The notes under the pieces: generated by a model
The model's database searches: none
The model's input: the letters and a program-made list of their open reading frames with translations, nothing else
What the model was told of the DNA's origin: nothing
Shown here: piece by piece, positions 17,654 through 26,119 of the stretch
Numbering within the stretch: position 1 is the stretch's first letter
Layout of the letters: every line of letters begins with the position of its first letter
Source of the DNA: Flavobacteriales bacterium
GTDB taxonomy: Bacteria; Bacteroidota; Bacteroidia; Flavobacteriales_F; PHOS-HE28
Direction: 5' to 3'
DNA length: 64,000 nt
Assembly (NCBI GenBank): GCA_023957375.1
Contig: JAMLHB010000001.1
Location: 1,024,245-1,088,244 of the forward strand
Translations under genes and position numbers: made by a program

Positions 17654-19402
17654 ATGAGCTACCGCGCCCTACTTACTGCATGGATAGCCGCATCCGGCTT
17701 CCTGCTGCAGGCCCAGGAGATCACCTTCCAGGCGACTGTGGACCGCAATGAGATCGCCAGTGGCGAACCCGTGAAGCTGAGCATCGAACTCACCAATGCC
17801 TCCGCCGGCGGCGGCATGTCCACCCCCGATATGGGCGGCCTGGTGGTGATGCAAGGGCCCATGGAGAGCAGCAACTTCTCGTTCATCAACGGGCGTACCA
17901 GCCGAAGCACCACCCGCACCTGGCACCTTACTGCCACGGCGCCCGGCAACTACACCATTGGGCCTTCCACCGTGCGCATCGGCAACAGTGAACTGAAGAC
18001 CGTGCCGATCACCATCAAGGTAAGCAAAGGGGCTTCCGGCGGCACCTCCAACCAAGCCATTGACAAGGCGCAACAGCGGGACCCCAACCTGTTCTGCACC
18101 ATCTCCCTGAGCAAGAACAAAGCGTTCGTGGGTGAACAACTCGTGGCCACCTACACCCTGTTCTCGCGCTACAACTCGCTCCAACCAAAAGACTATGACC
18201 TGCCGAAGCTCAACGGCTTTTGGGCAGAGGAGGTGGACCTGGGGAACACCAATTGGGAAGCCCAGTTGCGAACGATCAACGGCGTGCAATACCGCGTGGC
18301 CATCCTCAAGAAACAGGTGCTCATCCCGTTGCGCAGCGGCAAGCTCACCGTAGCTCCCATGACGCTGAACTACATGGTGAACCCGAGCTTCTTCAGCAGC
18401 GGAACACCCGTACGCATCCAAAGCAATGCAGTGGATGTGAATGTGGCGGAGCTGCCCTCGGGCAAGCCGGCCGATTTTTCCGGTGCCGTCGGTGACCTGC
18501 GCCTGCAGGTAACGGCCCCATCCGGCCAAGTAAAGGCCAACGAGGCGATCGACCTGTCCCTCACCTTCAGCGGCCGCGCCAACCTGAAGCTGCTGGACGC
18601 CCCCAAGCTGAACCTGCCGCCGGACTTTGACAGTTACGACCCAAAGGTGAGCGACAAGATCACGGTGAACGGCAGCGGCATGAGCGGCAGCAGGGAGTAC
18701 CAGTACGTGATCATTCCCAGGCACGAAGGCACATACGATCTCGGCTCCTTGACCTTCAGCTATTTCGACCCGGCATCGGGAAGCTACAAGGAACTGCGTT
18801 CGCAACCACTGTCCTTCAGCGTGGGGCCAGGCGATGCGGCGGCGGCCACCACCGGCGGCACCTCCCCCAAAGTGGACGTGCAGCGGTTGGGTTCGGATAT
18901 CCGTTATATCCGCACCGGTGACCTGCAGTTGCGCCCCAGAGGAAAGTTCCTGTACGGGTCCGCGGCATGGATCCTGGGGATGACCCTTCCGCCGGCCTTG
19001 CTGCTATTGACCTTCCTTTGGCACCGGCGCCGTGAGCAGCGCATGGGTGACGCACAAGGGCAGCGGCGGCGCGGGGCCGACCGGGTGGCCAGGAAGCACT
19101 TGGCCGCAGCACAAACCGCCTTGGAGAAGAACGACCAAGGCGCGTTCCACGACGCCGTGGGCAAGGCCATGGAAGGCTACTTCGCGGACAAGTTCAACTT
19201 GGGGGTGGCCGAGGTGAACGCCGCCATGATCCAGGATAAGCTGGGGCAGATGGACCAGGGGCGGACGGCAGCGGAATACATCGCCTTGATCAACGAGGCA
19301 CAAATGGCCCGCTTTGCCCCTATCGTGGAAAAGCCCAGTAAACAAGCCTACGACGAGGCGGTGGCCATCATCAGCCGCATCGAATCACGGTACCGCAAAT
19401 GA
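17654..19402 (+). CDS. batD: BatD: BatD-family periplasmic beta-domain protein
   Basis: 582 residues. A signal peptide ends near ALLTAWIAASGFLLQAQ. Repeated Ig-like beta domains run to ~420 (the BatD/oxygen-tolerance family pattern), with motifs such as VDRNEIASGEPVKLSIEL at the start and FVGEQLVATYTLFSRYN in the second unit. A transmembrane helix (AAWILGMTLPPALLLLTFLW) at ~436-455 is followed by a basic, mostly helical cytoplasmic tail of ~125 residues. The final four bases overlap batE. It is expected to sit on the periplasmic face with BatA and BatB. Confidence 0.92.
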   Translation: MSYRALLTAWIAASGFLLQAQEITFQATVDRNEIASGEPVKLSIELTNASAGGGMSTPDMGGLVVMQGPMESSNFSFINGRTSRSTTRTWHLTATAPGNYTIGPSTVRIGNSELKTVPITIKVSKGASGGTSNQAIDKAQQRDPNLFCTISLSKNKAFVGEQLVATYTLFSRYNSLQPKDYDLPKLNGFWAEEVDLGNTNWEAQLRTINGVQYRVAILKKQVLIPLRSGKLTVAPMTLNYMVNPSFFSSGTPVRIQSNAVDVNVAELPSGKPADFSGAVGDLRLQVTAPSGQVKANEAIDLSLTFSGRANLKLLDAPKLNLPPDFDSYDPKVSDKITVNGSGMSGSREYQYVIIPRHEGTYDLGSLTFSYFDPASGSYKELRSQPLSFSVGPGDAAAATTGGTSPKVDVQRLGSDIRYIRTGDLQLRPRGKFLYGSAAWILGMTLPPALLLLTFLWHRRREQRMGDAQGQRRRGADRVARKHLAAAQTALEKNDQGAFHDAVGKAMEGYFADKFNLGVAEVNAAMIQDKLGQMDQGRTAAEYIALINEAQMARFAPIVEKPSKQAYDEAVAIISRIESRYRK

Positions 19403-20154
19403 AAAGGCTTCTCCTCCCCCTGTTGATGATGGCGCTCAGCTTGCCCCTAACCGCACGGAACGCCCCGGCAGCCCTGCTGGACCAAGCCCAGGAAGCCTAT
19501 GCCAAGGGCCACCACCAGCAGGCACTGGCCCTGTATGATTCCATAAATACCGAATACACTTCGGCGGGGTTGTTGTACAACATCGGCAATTGCTACAGCA
19601 AGCTGGGCGACTTCCCCCGGGCCATCCTGTACTACGAGAAAGCGCTGCGCCTTTCACCGGGCGCGGAGGACGTTCAGGCCAACTTGGACATGGAGCGCAC
19701 CAAGGTGGTGGACCGCATGAACCAGCGGCCCGCCTTCACGCTCGGTTCCGCCTGGGACCGATTGCAGGGGGGCAAGGACGTGGACCAATGGGCCCGTCGC
19801 TCCATCTGGGCCAGTATACTGATGGCCTTCTTCGCCGGAGCGGGCCTGCTGATCCGGCCGACCTACGCCAAGCGCTTGCTGTATGGTGCAGCAGGGATCG
19901 CGTTGGTGGCATCGGTGGCGTCGGCGGCTTTGGCGGCCTATCGCGTGCACAACGTGGAACAACGCTCCGAAGCGATCATCCTTTCCCCTTCGGTGGAGAT
20001 CCTGGGCGAACCCCGCCAAGGGTCCACGCGCTTGTTCATCCTTCACCAAGGCACCAAGGTGGACCTGCTGGACCACCAAGGGGAATGGCAGGAGGTGCGG
20101 TTGCCCAGTGGTGCCGTTGGCTGGCTACCCACAACGTCCATCGGGGTGATCTGA
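19399..20154 (+). CDS. batE: BatE: TPR plus SH3-like domain membrane protein
   Basis: 251 residues. A signal peptide (~1-21) is followed by TPRs ~27-95 (LLYNIGNCYSKLGDFPRAIL). Two transmembrane helices lie at ~134-150 and ~158-178. A C-terminal bacterial SH3-like domain at ~190-251 contains FILHQGTKVDLLDHQGEWQE and ends VGWLPTTSIGVI. This is the usual last gene of the bat operon. A convergent gene ends 12 bases beyond the stop and no terminator hairpin of note is visible between them. Confidence 0.9.
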   Translation: MKRLLLPLLMMALSLPLTARNAPAALLDQAQEAYAKGHHQQALALYDSINTEYTSAGLLYNIGNCYSKLGDFPRAILYYEKALRLSPGAEDVQANLDMERTKVVDRMNQRPAFTLGSAWDRLQGGKDVDQWARRSIWASILMAFFAGAGLLIRPTYAKRLLYGAAGIALVASVASAALAAYRVHNVEQRSEAIILSPSVEILGEPRQGSTRLFILHQGTKVDLLDHQGEWQEVRLPSGAVGWLPTTSIGVI

Positions 20155-20166
20155 GGCCGCGCCCGG

Positions 20167-23100
20167 TCAGGGCATTGCTTCGTGGCGGATCGCGGTGGCA
20201 AGCGTACTACCAATGGCCTGTAGCACCATGTCGCGATCATTGTTCGCTCCCGTGTATGACACAAACCCGTTCAGGTTTACATCTTCACGCAGGTATCCGG
20301 GCACCACGGTAATGGGTTCCGAGCCGCCCAGCACGTCCAGTATGGCATCACGGTCATTTCCGGCACCGGTGTATTTCACCTCGGCATTGCCTGTGGCATC
20401 GCCCGGCCAAAGGCACTTGCGCTCATCGATGGTTGTCTGTGCATCATCACCGTAAACCGGCAGGTCATACCTGGTGAAGTCCACCATGGCATCGGCAGTG
20501 AGCACGGTGGTGCACAGTACCCCGAGGTGATTGCGGTGCCGCACGGCAAGGTACCGGCCCACAGTGGTGGAATTGAACGTGATCAGGTCGTTGCCTGTTG
20601 GCGTAACCACCTTGCCGTTCCGCAACAGCAGGGCGGCCCGGGTTCCCAGCAAGGTGTAGGCGGGAGCGGCCGCATGCAATTGCACCAGCACCCAATCCAC
20701 CACCGCCAACGGTCCGGTGGCCTGCATCACGGCCGTAGCCGCCGCTGCGCCTGTGTTCTCTATGGAATACCCCAAGGCGGTGTAGGGTTCGGTGGCCGGC
20801 ACCAAGCCCTGCTGGCGCAGGTCGTCGCGCATCATTCCGATGGTGGGGTCCATGGCCCCGCCCAAGATCATCTTCACTTTCACCCCGCCCACAGGCGCCA
20901 CCACATCGCAATCCGGCCCATCATCCAGGTACACCACCTTGGAGGAGTAGGGCGGCACGGGGATGCTTCCGTTGAGCAGGTTGCCGTCGAGGTCCTTCCA
21001 GCAGCCTTCGGGCAAGGGGAAGCTTTGTGCGGTGGCTTGATCGTTCACGAAGAGCTTGTGGCGCTCCAAGGGGTCCAAGGGTTGCACCTGCACGCGGGTT
21101 ACCTCCACGTTGTCCAGGAAGTAATAGGGATCGGTCCACGGGTTGGAGAACAGGATCCAGGCCTGGTCGTTCACGTTGCTCTGGAAGTACATCTCCAGGT
21201 CGCGCCGCTCGCTGCTGAAGGGAACGTCCCATTGCCAGGTGGTGTAGGGGTTGCCGATGGAGGCCTCGCCCTTCACCCCCACGGTGAGCTTCCCGTGCAC
21301 ATCGCTCTGCAGGCTGCAGCGCACGCGGTACCACGCGTTATCCTGGATGGGAAAGTGGTCCGGGTTCTCCAGGGTGAAATTGGGGTACATGCTGTTGTTC
21401 GGCAGGTTGGCCTTCAGGGCGCCGTTGTCCAGGCGGTTGGTCACGTGGCTCACCTGCGCGTTGGAGGGCCAGCCGGTCCAGCCGTTCACGTTGTTGGTGA
21501 ACTGGCCGTTGGCCACCAGATTGCTTCCCAGTTCCTGCACGGTGCTGTATGCGCTCAGGCGCAGGGGGCTGCGCGTGCTGCCCGCGTCGGTGGCCTTCTC
21601 GGCCTGCCAGCGCTCCAGGGTGAAGGCGCGGTTCTGGTAGCCGTCGAGAAAGTTCGTCGTCTTGATGCTGAGCTCGTTGTAGGGGTTGAAGTAGCGGTTG
21701 TTGGCAAAGGAGCCGTAGACCACGGGGGTGGCGCTGTAGCAGTGGTACTGCAGCATGCAGGGCTGGTCCTTGGTCAGGGAGTACATCACGTTGCCGCTGT
21801 ACACGTCGTTGTATGCGGGCACATGGTAGGGGGCCATGGCCCCGGCGCCGATGGCGTTGGAGTAGTCGGCCATGGCCAGCTGGGCCCCGGCGGCATAGCC
21901 GGTGCCGTTGTTGAAAAAGGTATTGTCCTTCACCTGCACGCCGGTGGTCACCATGGTGTGGTCCACGTACATGCCGTACTGCGGGCAGTTGTACACCGTG
22001 TTGCGCTGCACCGTGGTGTTCTTGATCGAGGTGTTGCCGAAGTAGATGCCGATGCCCATCGGGACGTTGTGCGGGGCCACCGGCGGGGAGCCGTTCTGCC
22101 AGGATCCGATGGGGTCGCCCACGATGTTGTCCTGGATCACCAGCCCGTCGCTGCCGTCCAGGGTGATGCCCCCGCCGTCGTTCATGGTGGCCATGGTGTG
22201 GCGCACCACGTTCTTCTCGATCAACTGGTCCAGCCCGCTGGTGATGCCCATGTAGCCAATGGTGTCTAAGCGGTTGCCGCGCACCACCGTGCCGTAGCCC
22301 CCGGCGCGGATGCCGAAGTAGCCCCACTGGTGCTCACCATCGCCGTCCACCACGGCAATGTTGTTCAGGGTGTTGTAGGCGATCAGCGCATTGTTGCCGA
22401 AGGCCGGGATGGCCGTGGCATAGGTGTCCCGGATGGTGTTGTTGATGTAGGTGCCGTTGGTGCCCCCGGTCAGGATAGCGTGGTAGAGCTGGCTGAACGA
22501 GCAGCCATCCACCACCACGTGGTCGGCGTCCTCATCGTACACCCCGGCGCGCAGTTGGTGGCGCAGGTCCAGGTCCTTCACGCTCAGGTGGTGGCGGTGC
22601 CAGGTGCACCACACCCCGTACAGCCGCACGGCGGCCTCCACCTCCAAGTTGTTGGGGTTGGCGTTGCCGGGCGCCCACAGGTAGAGCTGCTGCGCCGCCT
22701 TGTCGTAAAACCATTCCCCCGGGCTGTCCAGCTCGCTGAGCTTGCCGCGCATGAAGAAGCCCCAGGCCTCGTTGCCCAGGTTGAAGGTGCTGCCGGCAAA
22801 GTGCAGGGTGCCGTTCACCTGGCTGGTGACCCGCAGGGTATCGAAGGAGCTGCTGGAGCTGCGCAGCACGCAGATCGCCCCGTTCCAGTAGCCGTTGGGC
22901 TGGGTGATGTCGTTGCTCTGCAGCTGGGTGCCGCCGCCCTGGGTGTTGCGCAGCCAGCCGCTGTTGGGGTAGCGGGCCGGGGTCATGCGCTGGCCGCCCA
23001 CGTACACTTGGGCCAACTTGTCGGCCGCCACGGTGGCCTTCCAGATGTTGCCCTGGTGCACCGTCCAGCCGCCCACCAGGTTGCTCCCCTTGATGATCGG

Positions 23101-23382
23101 CTTGGGCCCGCTGCCGTATGCCCCCACCGTGATCGGCTGGCCCGCCGCGCCGCTGGTGCCCAGGAACACTTCGCCGCGCCAGGTACCCCCCCGTTGGAAG
23201 AGCACCTTGTCGCCTGGCTGCAGGGTGAAGGACAGCTGGTTCACCCGGTCGATCGTCTTCCAAGCCGTGCCGGGCGAGGTGCCGTTGTTCGAATCGTTGC
23301 CGGTGGGCGAAACGTAGTAGTCCGTGGCATGTGCTTGGCCATATCCAAGCAGGACAGGCAGGAGCAGAAAAAGCGTGCGCAT
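20167..23382 (-). CDS. Large secreted parallel beta-helix protein with dockerin-like tail
   Basis: 1071 residues from ATG 23382, which begins a good signal peptide (MRTLFLLLPVLLGYGQAHA). The mature protein opens with TDYYVSPTGNDSNNGTSPG and TAWKTIDRVN, a start common in pectate-lyase-like right-handed beta-helix proteins. Helix-forming strands rich in Asn and Gly continue to ~570 (for example NNTIRDTYATAIPAFGNNAL). A jelly-roll, carbohydrate-binding-like module lies at ~640-770. The C-terminal ~75 residues hold two Asp/Asn-rich units, GDATGNAEVKYTGAGNDRD and EDVNLNGFVSYTGANNDRD, each followed by a short helix (AILDVLGG, MVLQAIGS). They resemble a dockerin-type calcium-binding pair. A polysaccharide-active or adhesive role is plausible; no catalytic residues were identified with confidence. 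Confidence 0.85.
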   Translation of the reverse strand: MRTLFLLLPVLLGYGQAHATDYYVSPTGNDSNNGTSPGTAWKTIDRVNQLSFTLQPGDKVLFQRGGTWRGEVFLGTSGAAGQPITVGAYGSGPKPIIKGSNLVGGWTVHQGNIWKATVAADKLAQVYVGGQRMTPARYPNSGWLRNTQGGGTQLQSNDITQPNGYWNGAICVLRSSSSSFDTLRVTSQVNGTLHFAGSTFNLGNEAWGFFMRGKLSELDSPGEWFYDKAAQQLYLWAPGNANPNNLEVEAAVRLYGVWCTWHRHHLSVKDLDLRHQLRAGVYDEDADHVVVDGCSFSQLYHAILTGGTNGTYINNTIRDTYATAIPAFGNNALIAYNTLNNIAVVDGDGEHQWGYFGIRAGGYGTVVRGNRLDTIGYMGITSGLDQLIEKNVVRHTMATMNDGGGITLDGSDGLVIQDNIVGDPIGSWQNGSPPVAPHNVPMGIGIYFGNTSIKNTTVQRNTVYNCPQYGMYVDHTMVTTGVQVKDNTFFNNGTGYAAGAQLAMADYSNAIGAGAMAPYHVPAYNDVYSGNVMYSLTKDQPCMLQYHCYSATPVVYGSFANNRYFNPYNELSIKTTNFLDGYQNRAFTLERWQAEKATDAGSTRSPLRLSAYSTVQELGSNLVANGQFTNNVNGWTGWPSNAQVSHVTNRLDNGALKANLPNNSMYPNFTLENPDHFPIQDNAWYRVRCSLQSDVHGKLTVGVKGEASIGNPYTTWQWDVPFSSERRDLEMYFQSNVNDQAWILFSNPWTDPYYFLDNVEVTRVQVQPLDPLERHKLFVNDQATAQSFPLPEGCWKDLDGNLLNGSIPVPPYSSKVVYLDDGPDCDVVAPVGGVKVKMILGGAMDPTIGMMRDDLRQQGLVPATEPYTALGYSIENTGAAAATAVMQATGPLAVVDWVLVQLHAAAPAYTLLGTRAALLLRNGKVVTPTGNDLITFNSTTVGRYLAVRHRNHLGVLCTTVLTADAMVDFTRYDLPVYGDDAQTTIDERKCLWPGDATGNAEVKYTGAGNDRDAILDVLGGSEPITVVPGYLREDVNLNGFVSYTGANNDRDMVLQAIGSTLATAIRHEAMP

Positions 23383-23445
23383 GGGCAGAGGTGCAGTAAC
23401 CGGGTTTACTTCGCTAAAAAGGGGATGCGAAGTTTGTCCCTGCAA

Positions 23446-23718
23446 CCAGTCATGTCCACCCCTCCCGGCAGGTATTGATCAACAATTCGACCACCCGCCC
23501 GGAATGTCCGACGATCCCGTTCCACAGCCGACGATCCCTTCGCTCATCGGCTTTTATACCAGCTTGAACCACAAATTAGTCCAATCTGCTTGCTCTTTTT
23601 CCGCATTACTTCTCCGGGTGCCCAGTGGCGTAGCCATGGTTACGCCACAGCCCCCCCGGATCGTCCTGTGAAAAATTAGCCCCGCGTCTTTTGGCCTGAT
23701 TCGTGATTCAAGATGGTA
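23446..23718. other. Intergenic region with a 24-base near-perfect palindrome
   Basis: This gap lies upstream of the beta-helix gene and downstream of creD, both on the minus strand. No credible gene is present. At 23625-23648 is a palindrome, GTGGCGTAGCCATGG then TTACGCCAC, with a single G/T mismatch and CCATGG at its centre. It has no T-run, so it looks more like a regulator site or repeat than a terminator. The rest of the gap shows no clear structure. Confidence 0.5.
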
Positions 23719-25098
23719 TTATTCCCCTGCTCCGTTCCAATCGATCCTCCGGCTCACGGCCATCACGATCGCCAGCACGATGAACAGGCCGATGCTGCCG
23801 ATCAGTAGCGCATAGTCCTGCTGGTTGATCAAGGTGAACATGAAGCCGAACACCAGCAGCATCACCAAGCCCAGCAACTGCGTGGCCTTGGCTTGGCCGA
23901 ACACGCTCCGGGCATAGAACACCACCAGGCCGATCACCGCCACGGCCGATGCCACGAAGGCTGCACTGAAACCGATGTGCTCACTGAGCGCGATCAGCAG
24001 CGTATAGAAGATGCACAACGCAAACCCCACCAGCAGGTATTGGATCGGGTGAATGTGCAGCTTTTGCAGCACCTCCACGAAGAAGAACACCAGGAACACC
24101 AGCACGATCAGCATCAGCCCGTACTTGGTGGCCCGGGTGCTCTTTTGGTATTCGTCCACCGGCAGCATCAGGTCGGTGCCGAAGGTGCTGGCATCCAGTT
24201 CCGCGTACCGGAACCCCGTAAATTCCTGCGGATAGGGGCGGTTCAAGTGGAGCACGCTCCAATGCGCACTGAACCCGTCCTTGGAGATGTTGGAGCTATC
24301 GGGCAGGAATGCCCCTTGGAAGCTGGGATCGGGCCAGGTGGACCGCATGGTGGCCGATGTGTTCCTTCCAACAGGCGCTATCTTGAGGCTGCCGCTGCCG
24401 TTGAGTTCCAACACCACTTTCATGCTCAAGGGCCGGCCGAGCCCCGCACTGTCCATGGGTATGGCGGCGCTCAGCCCGGAAGGAGCTACATCATCCGTCA
24501 AAAGGCCCGGTTCAAACGAAAGCGCTCCGTCTTGCAGTTCCGCCTTCACCTGTTGCTTGATGCTGCGCAGGTCGGTGATGCCTATGCACAGTGCTGCTTC
24601 ATTCCATCGCAACGCCGGGGCCGTGGTGGGCAACAAGCCGTTCATGGCCGGGAAAGTGGCCTGCAGCACCATGTGCCCCTTGTACACCACCACGTCATAG
24701 ATGCCCCGGTGCCGCTTCTCGGGATCCAGCGTGGCGCGTGCATCGAGCGCGTCGGGAAGGAAGTGCGCATAGCGCGTAACCTCCCGCATCTCGCTGCGTC
24801 CATTGTCCAGTTGCACCCGCTCATTCGTTGAATAGGGAACACTGATCCATGGTCCGGTGATGGTCTGTGCACGGCCCCACGTGGCGCTCACCTCATCCAT
24901 GGCTTCCTGCTTCCTGTATTCCCGCTCGCGGATCAGCTCCTGCACCATGGACAACGGGATCAACAGCAGCAGCACCAGTATGGCCACCACGGCAGCGCGA
25001 AAGGTCATCGATCGCCGCAGCCAGCTCATGCGGCCAACCGGCTGAGTTGTGGAGATGGGCTGTTGGACAGGGTTCTCGGGCGTGGTGGATCCGCTCAT
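23719..25098 (-). CDS. creD: CreD family inner membrane protein
   Basis: 459 residues. A polar N-terminus (~25 residues) precedes one transmembrane helix (~32-50, AAVVAILVLLLLIPLSMV). The long periplasmic domain (~60-310) contains the CreD-typical ISVPYSTNERVQ and GHMVLQATFPAMNGL. At least five more helices follow between ~315 and 450. CreD proteins have been linked to envelope integrity and to beta-lactam/colicin responses in enterobacteria; their biochemistry is unknown. No creBC-like two-component genes are nearby, so regulation here is likely different. It is transcribed away from the tRNA cluster. Confidence 0.9.
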   Translation of the reverse strand: MSGSTTPENPVQQPISTTQPVGRMSWLRRSMTFRAAVVAILVLLLLIPLSMVQELIREREYRKQEAMDEVSATWGRAQTITGPWISVPYSTNERVQLDNGRSEMREVTRYAHFLPDALDARATLDPEKRHRGIYDVVVYKGHMVLQATFPAMNGLLPTTAPALRWNEAALCIGITDLRSIKQQVKAELQDGALSFEPGLLTDDVAPSGLSAAIPMDSAGLGRPLSMKVVLELNGSGSLKIAPVGRNTSATMRSTWPDPSFQGAFLPDSSNISKDGFSAHWSVLHLNRPYPQEFTGFRYAELDASTFGTDLMLPVDEYQKSTRATKYGLMLIVLVFLVFFFVEVLQKLHIHPIQYLLVGFALCIFYTLLIALSEHIGFSAAFVASAVAVIGLVVFYARSVFGQAKATQLLGLVMLLVFGFMFTLINQQDYALLIGSIGLFIVLAIVMAVSRRIDWNGAGE

Positions 25099-25221
25099 GG
25101 TTCGGGAATTTGAAGTAAAGAAACGCGAACGGGTACTGCCAAGTATTTACATCGGCCGACCTATGCAAAATTGGCATTCCGCAAAGGCGAGCCAAAAAGC
25201 CCTTTCTTTGCAGCCCGTTTT

Positions 25222-25295
25222 CGGGGCGTAGCGTAGCCCGGTATCGCGCCTGCTTTGGGAGCAGGAGGTCGTCAGTTCGAATCTGGCCGCCCCGA
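25222..25295 (+). tRNA. tRNA-Pro (anticodon TGG)
   Basis: The 7-base acceptor CGGGGCG pairs with CGCCCCG. The anticodon stem CCTGC/GCAGG (25249-25265) closes loop TTTGGGA with TGG at 25256-25258, and the T arm is GTCAG-TTCGAAT-CTGGC. The 3' CCA is not encoded. It is the first of three tRNA genes on this strand. Confidence 0.95.
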
Positions 25296-25307
25296 CAAGC
25301 CCGGCCA

Positions 25308-25340
25308 AGGGCCACCTCTCCGGAGGTGGCCCTTTCGTTT
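25308..25340 (+). terminator. Intrinsic terminator after tRNA-Pro
   Basis: A perfect 11-base-pair stem AGGGCCACCTC/GAGGTGGCCCT with loop TCCG is followed by TTCGTTT. It implies that the next tRNA gene has its own promoter. Confidence 0.8.
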
Positions 25341-25381
25341 GAATGCCCGGCCCAAGGTCTCTATCCAAGGGCCGAGGGGCC

Positions 25382-25389
25382 TACTTTCG
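25382..25389 (+). promoter_or_regulatory. -7 box TACTTTCG for tRNA-Arg
   Basis: TACTTTCG fits the TAnnTTTG/TAnnTTCG pattern seen repeatedly in this window and ends seven bases before the mature tRNA-Arg. Confidence 0.6.
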
Positions 25390-25395
25390 CGGCTT

Positions 25396-25469
<74 letters not shown>

Positions 25470-25489
25470 CGAAGTATGGGGCATGCGGC

Positions 25490-25497
25490 TATATTTG
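25490..25497 (+). promoter_or_regulatory. -7 box TATATTTG for tRNA-Ser
   Basis: An exact TAnnTTTG match 13 bases before the tRNA-Ser gene. Confidence 0.65.
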
Positions 25498-25510
25498 CCG
25501 CCCGAAACAC

Positions 25511-25602
<92 letters not shown>

Positions 25603-25608
25603 CCACGC

Positions 25609-25636
25609 AAACCGTCCGCCGAAAGGCGGGCGGTTT
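25609..25636 (+). terminator. Terminator hairpin after tRNA-Ser
   Basis: The stem AAACCGTCCGCC/GGCGGGCGGTTT with loop GAAA is followed by GTTC. The flanks of this hairpin (from 25601 and to ~25653) recur in inverted orientation in the array immediately downstream, with the hairpin apex replaced. Confidence 0.75.
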
Positions 25637-25655
25637 GTTCGTTCCGGGGATCACC

Positions 25656-25976
25656 AAGCGCAGCTTGAAGTGATCCCCGGAACGAACAAACGGGGAGCGG
25701 AGCGACACGGTTTGCGTGGTGATGCCTCCCCCCTCCGGGATAGCGCGCCTCGCGCAATCCCCCAAGCGCAGCTTGAAGTGATCCCCGGAACGAACAAACG
25801 GGGAGCGGAGCGACACGGTTTGCGTGGTGAAGCCCCCCCTCCAGGATAGCGCGCCTCGCGCAATCCCCCAAGCGCAGCTTGGAGTGATCCCCGGAACGAA
25901 CAAACGGGGAGCGGAGCGAGCCGGTTTGCATGGTGAAGCCCCCCCTCCAGGATAGCGCGCCTCGCGCAATCCCCCC
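25656..25976 (+). repeat. Three-unit ~107-base array derived from the tRNA-Ser terminator
   Basis: Units start at 25656, 25764 and 25870 with AAGCGCAGCTTGAAG (GGAG in the third). Each continues with TGATCCCCGGAACGAACAAA, then GGGAGCGGAGCGA, then GGTTTGCGTGGTG (TGCATGGTG in unit 3), a C-rich spacer and a hairpin GGAT-A-GCGCG-CCT-CGCGC-A-ATCC (25737-25761, 25844-25866, 25950-25972). The arms are the reverse complement of the tRNA-Ser terminator flanks at 25601-25653. The terminator apex is replaced by the GAGCGGAGCGA segment. The same architecture, with different arms, follows tRNA-Pro(CGG) at 61940. No gene is present; the ORFs that cross it are repeat artefacts. Confidence 0.9.
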
Positions 25977-25995
25977 CTCTGTTCTTACTGCGTTC

Positions 25996-26056
25996 AATGG
26001 ACACCAATGGACGCGGACGGACACGGCTGCTTGGCCGTGTCCATCCGCGTCCATCG
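25996..26056 (+). repeat. Inverted word repeat upstream of the thiolase gene
   Basis: The left arm CAATGGACGCGGACGGACAC plus GG pairs with the right arm CCGTGTCCATCCGCGTCCAT plus CG, with loop CTGCTTGG and two mismatches. The arms consist of repeated GGACAC/GGACGC words. It belongs by architecture with the inverted word arrays elsewhere in the window, although the period is closer to 9-10 bases. Confidence 0.65.
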
Positions 26057-26087
26057 CCCCCCTGCTTCCGCCCTCCTCCCCGCTCCG

Positions 26088-26095
26088 TACCTTCG
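26088..26095 (+). promoter_or_regulatory. -7 box TACCTTCG for the thiolase gene
   Basis: It fits TAnnTTCG and ends 24 bases before the ATG at 26120, leaving a short 5' leader. Confidence 0.55.
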
Positions 26096-26119
26096 CGGCC
26101 CAATTCAAACATTCTTGCC

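Noticed and set aside
20527-22269. 580-codon plus-strand ORF opposite the beta-helix gene
   Set aside because: Antisense shadow with extreme His/Val/Gly content; the minus-strand frame carries the signal peptide and domains.
25656-25976. CRISPR array
   Set aside because: Unit spacing is regular, but the units are nearly identical throughout with no variable spacers, and no cas genes are present.
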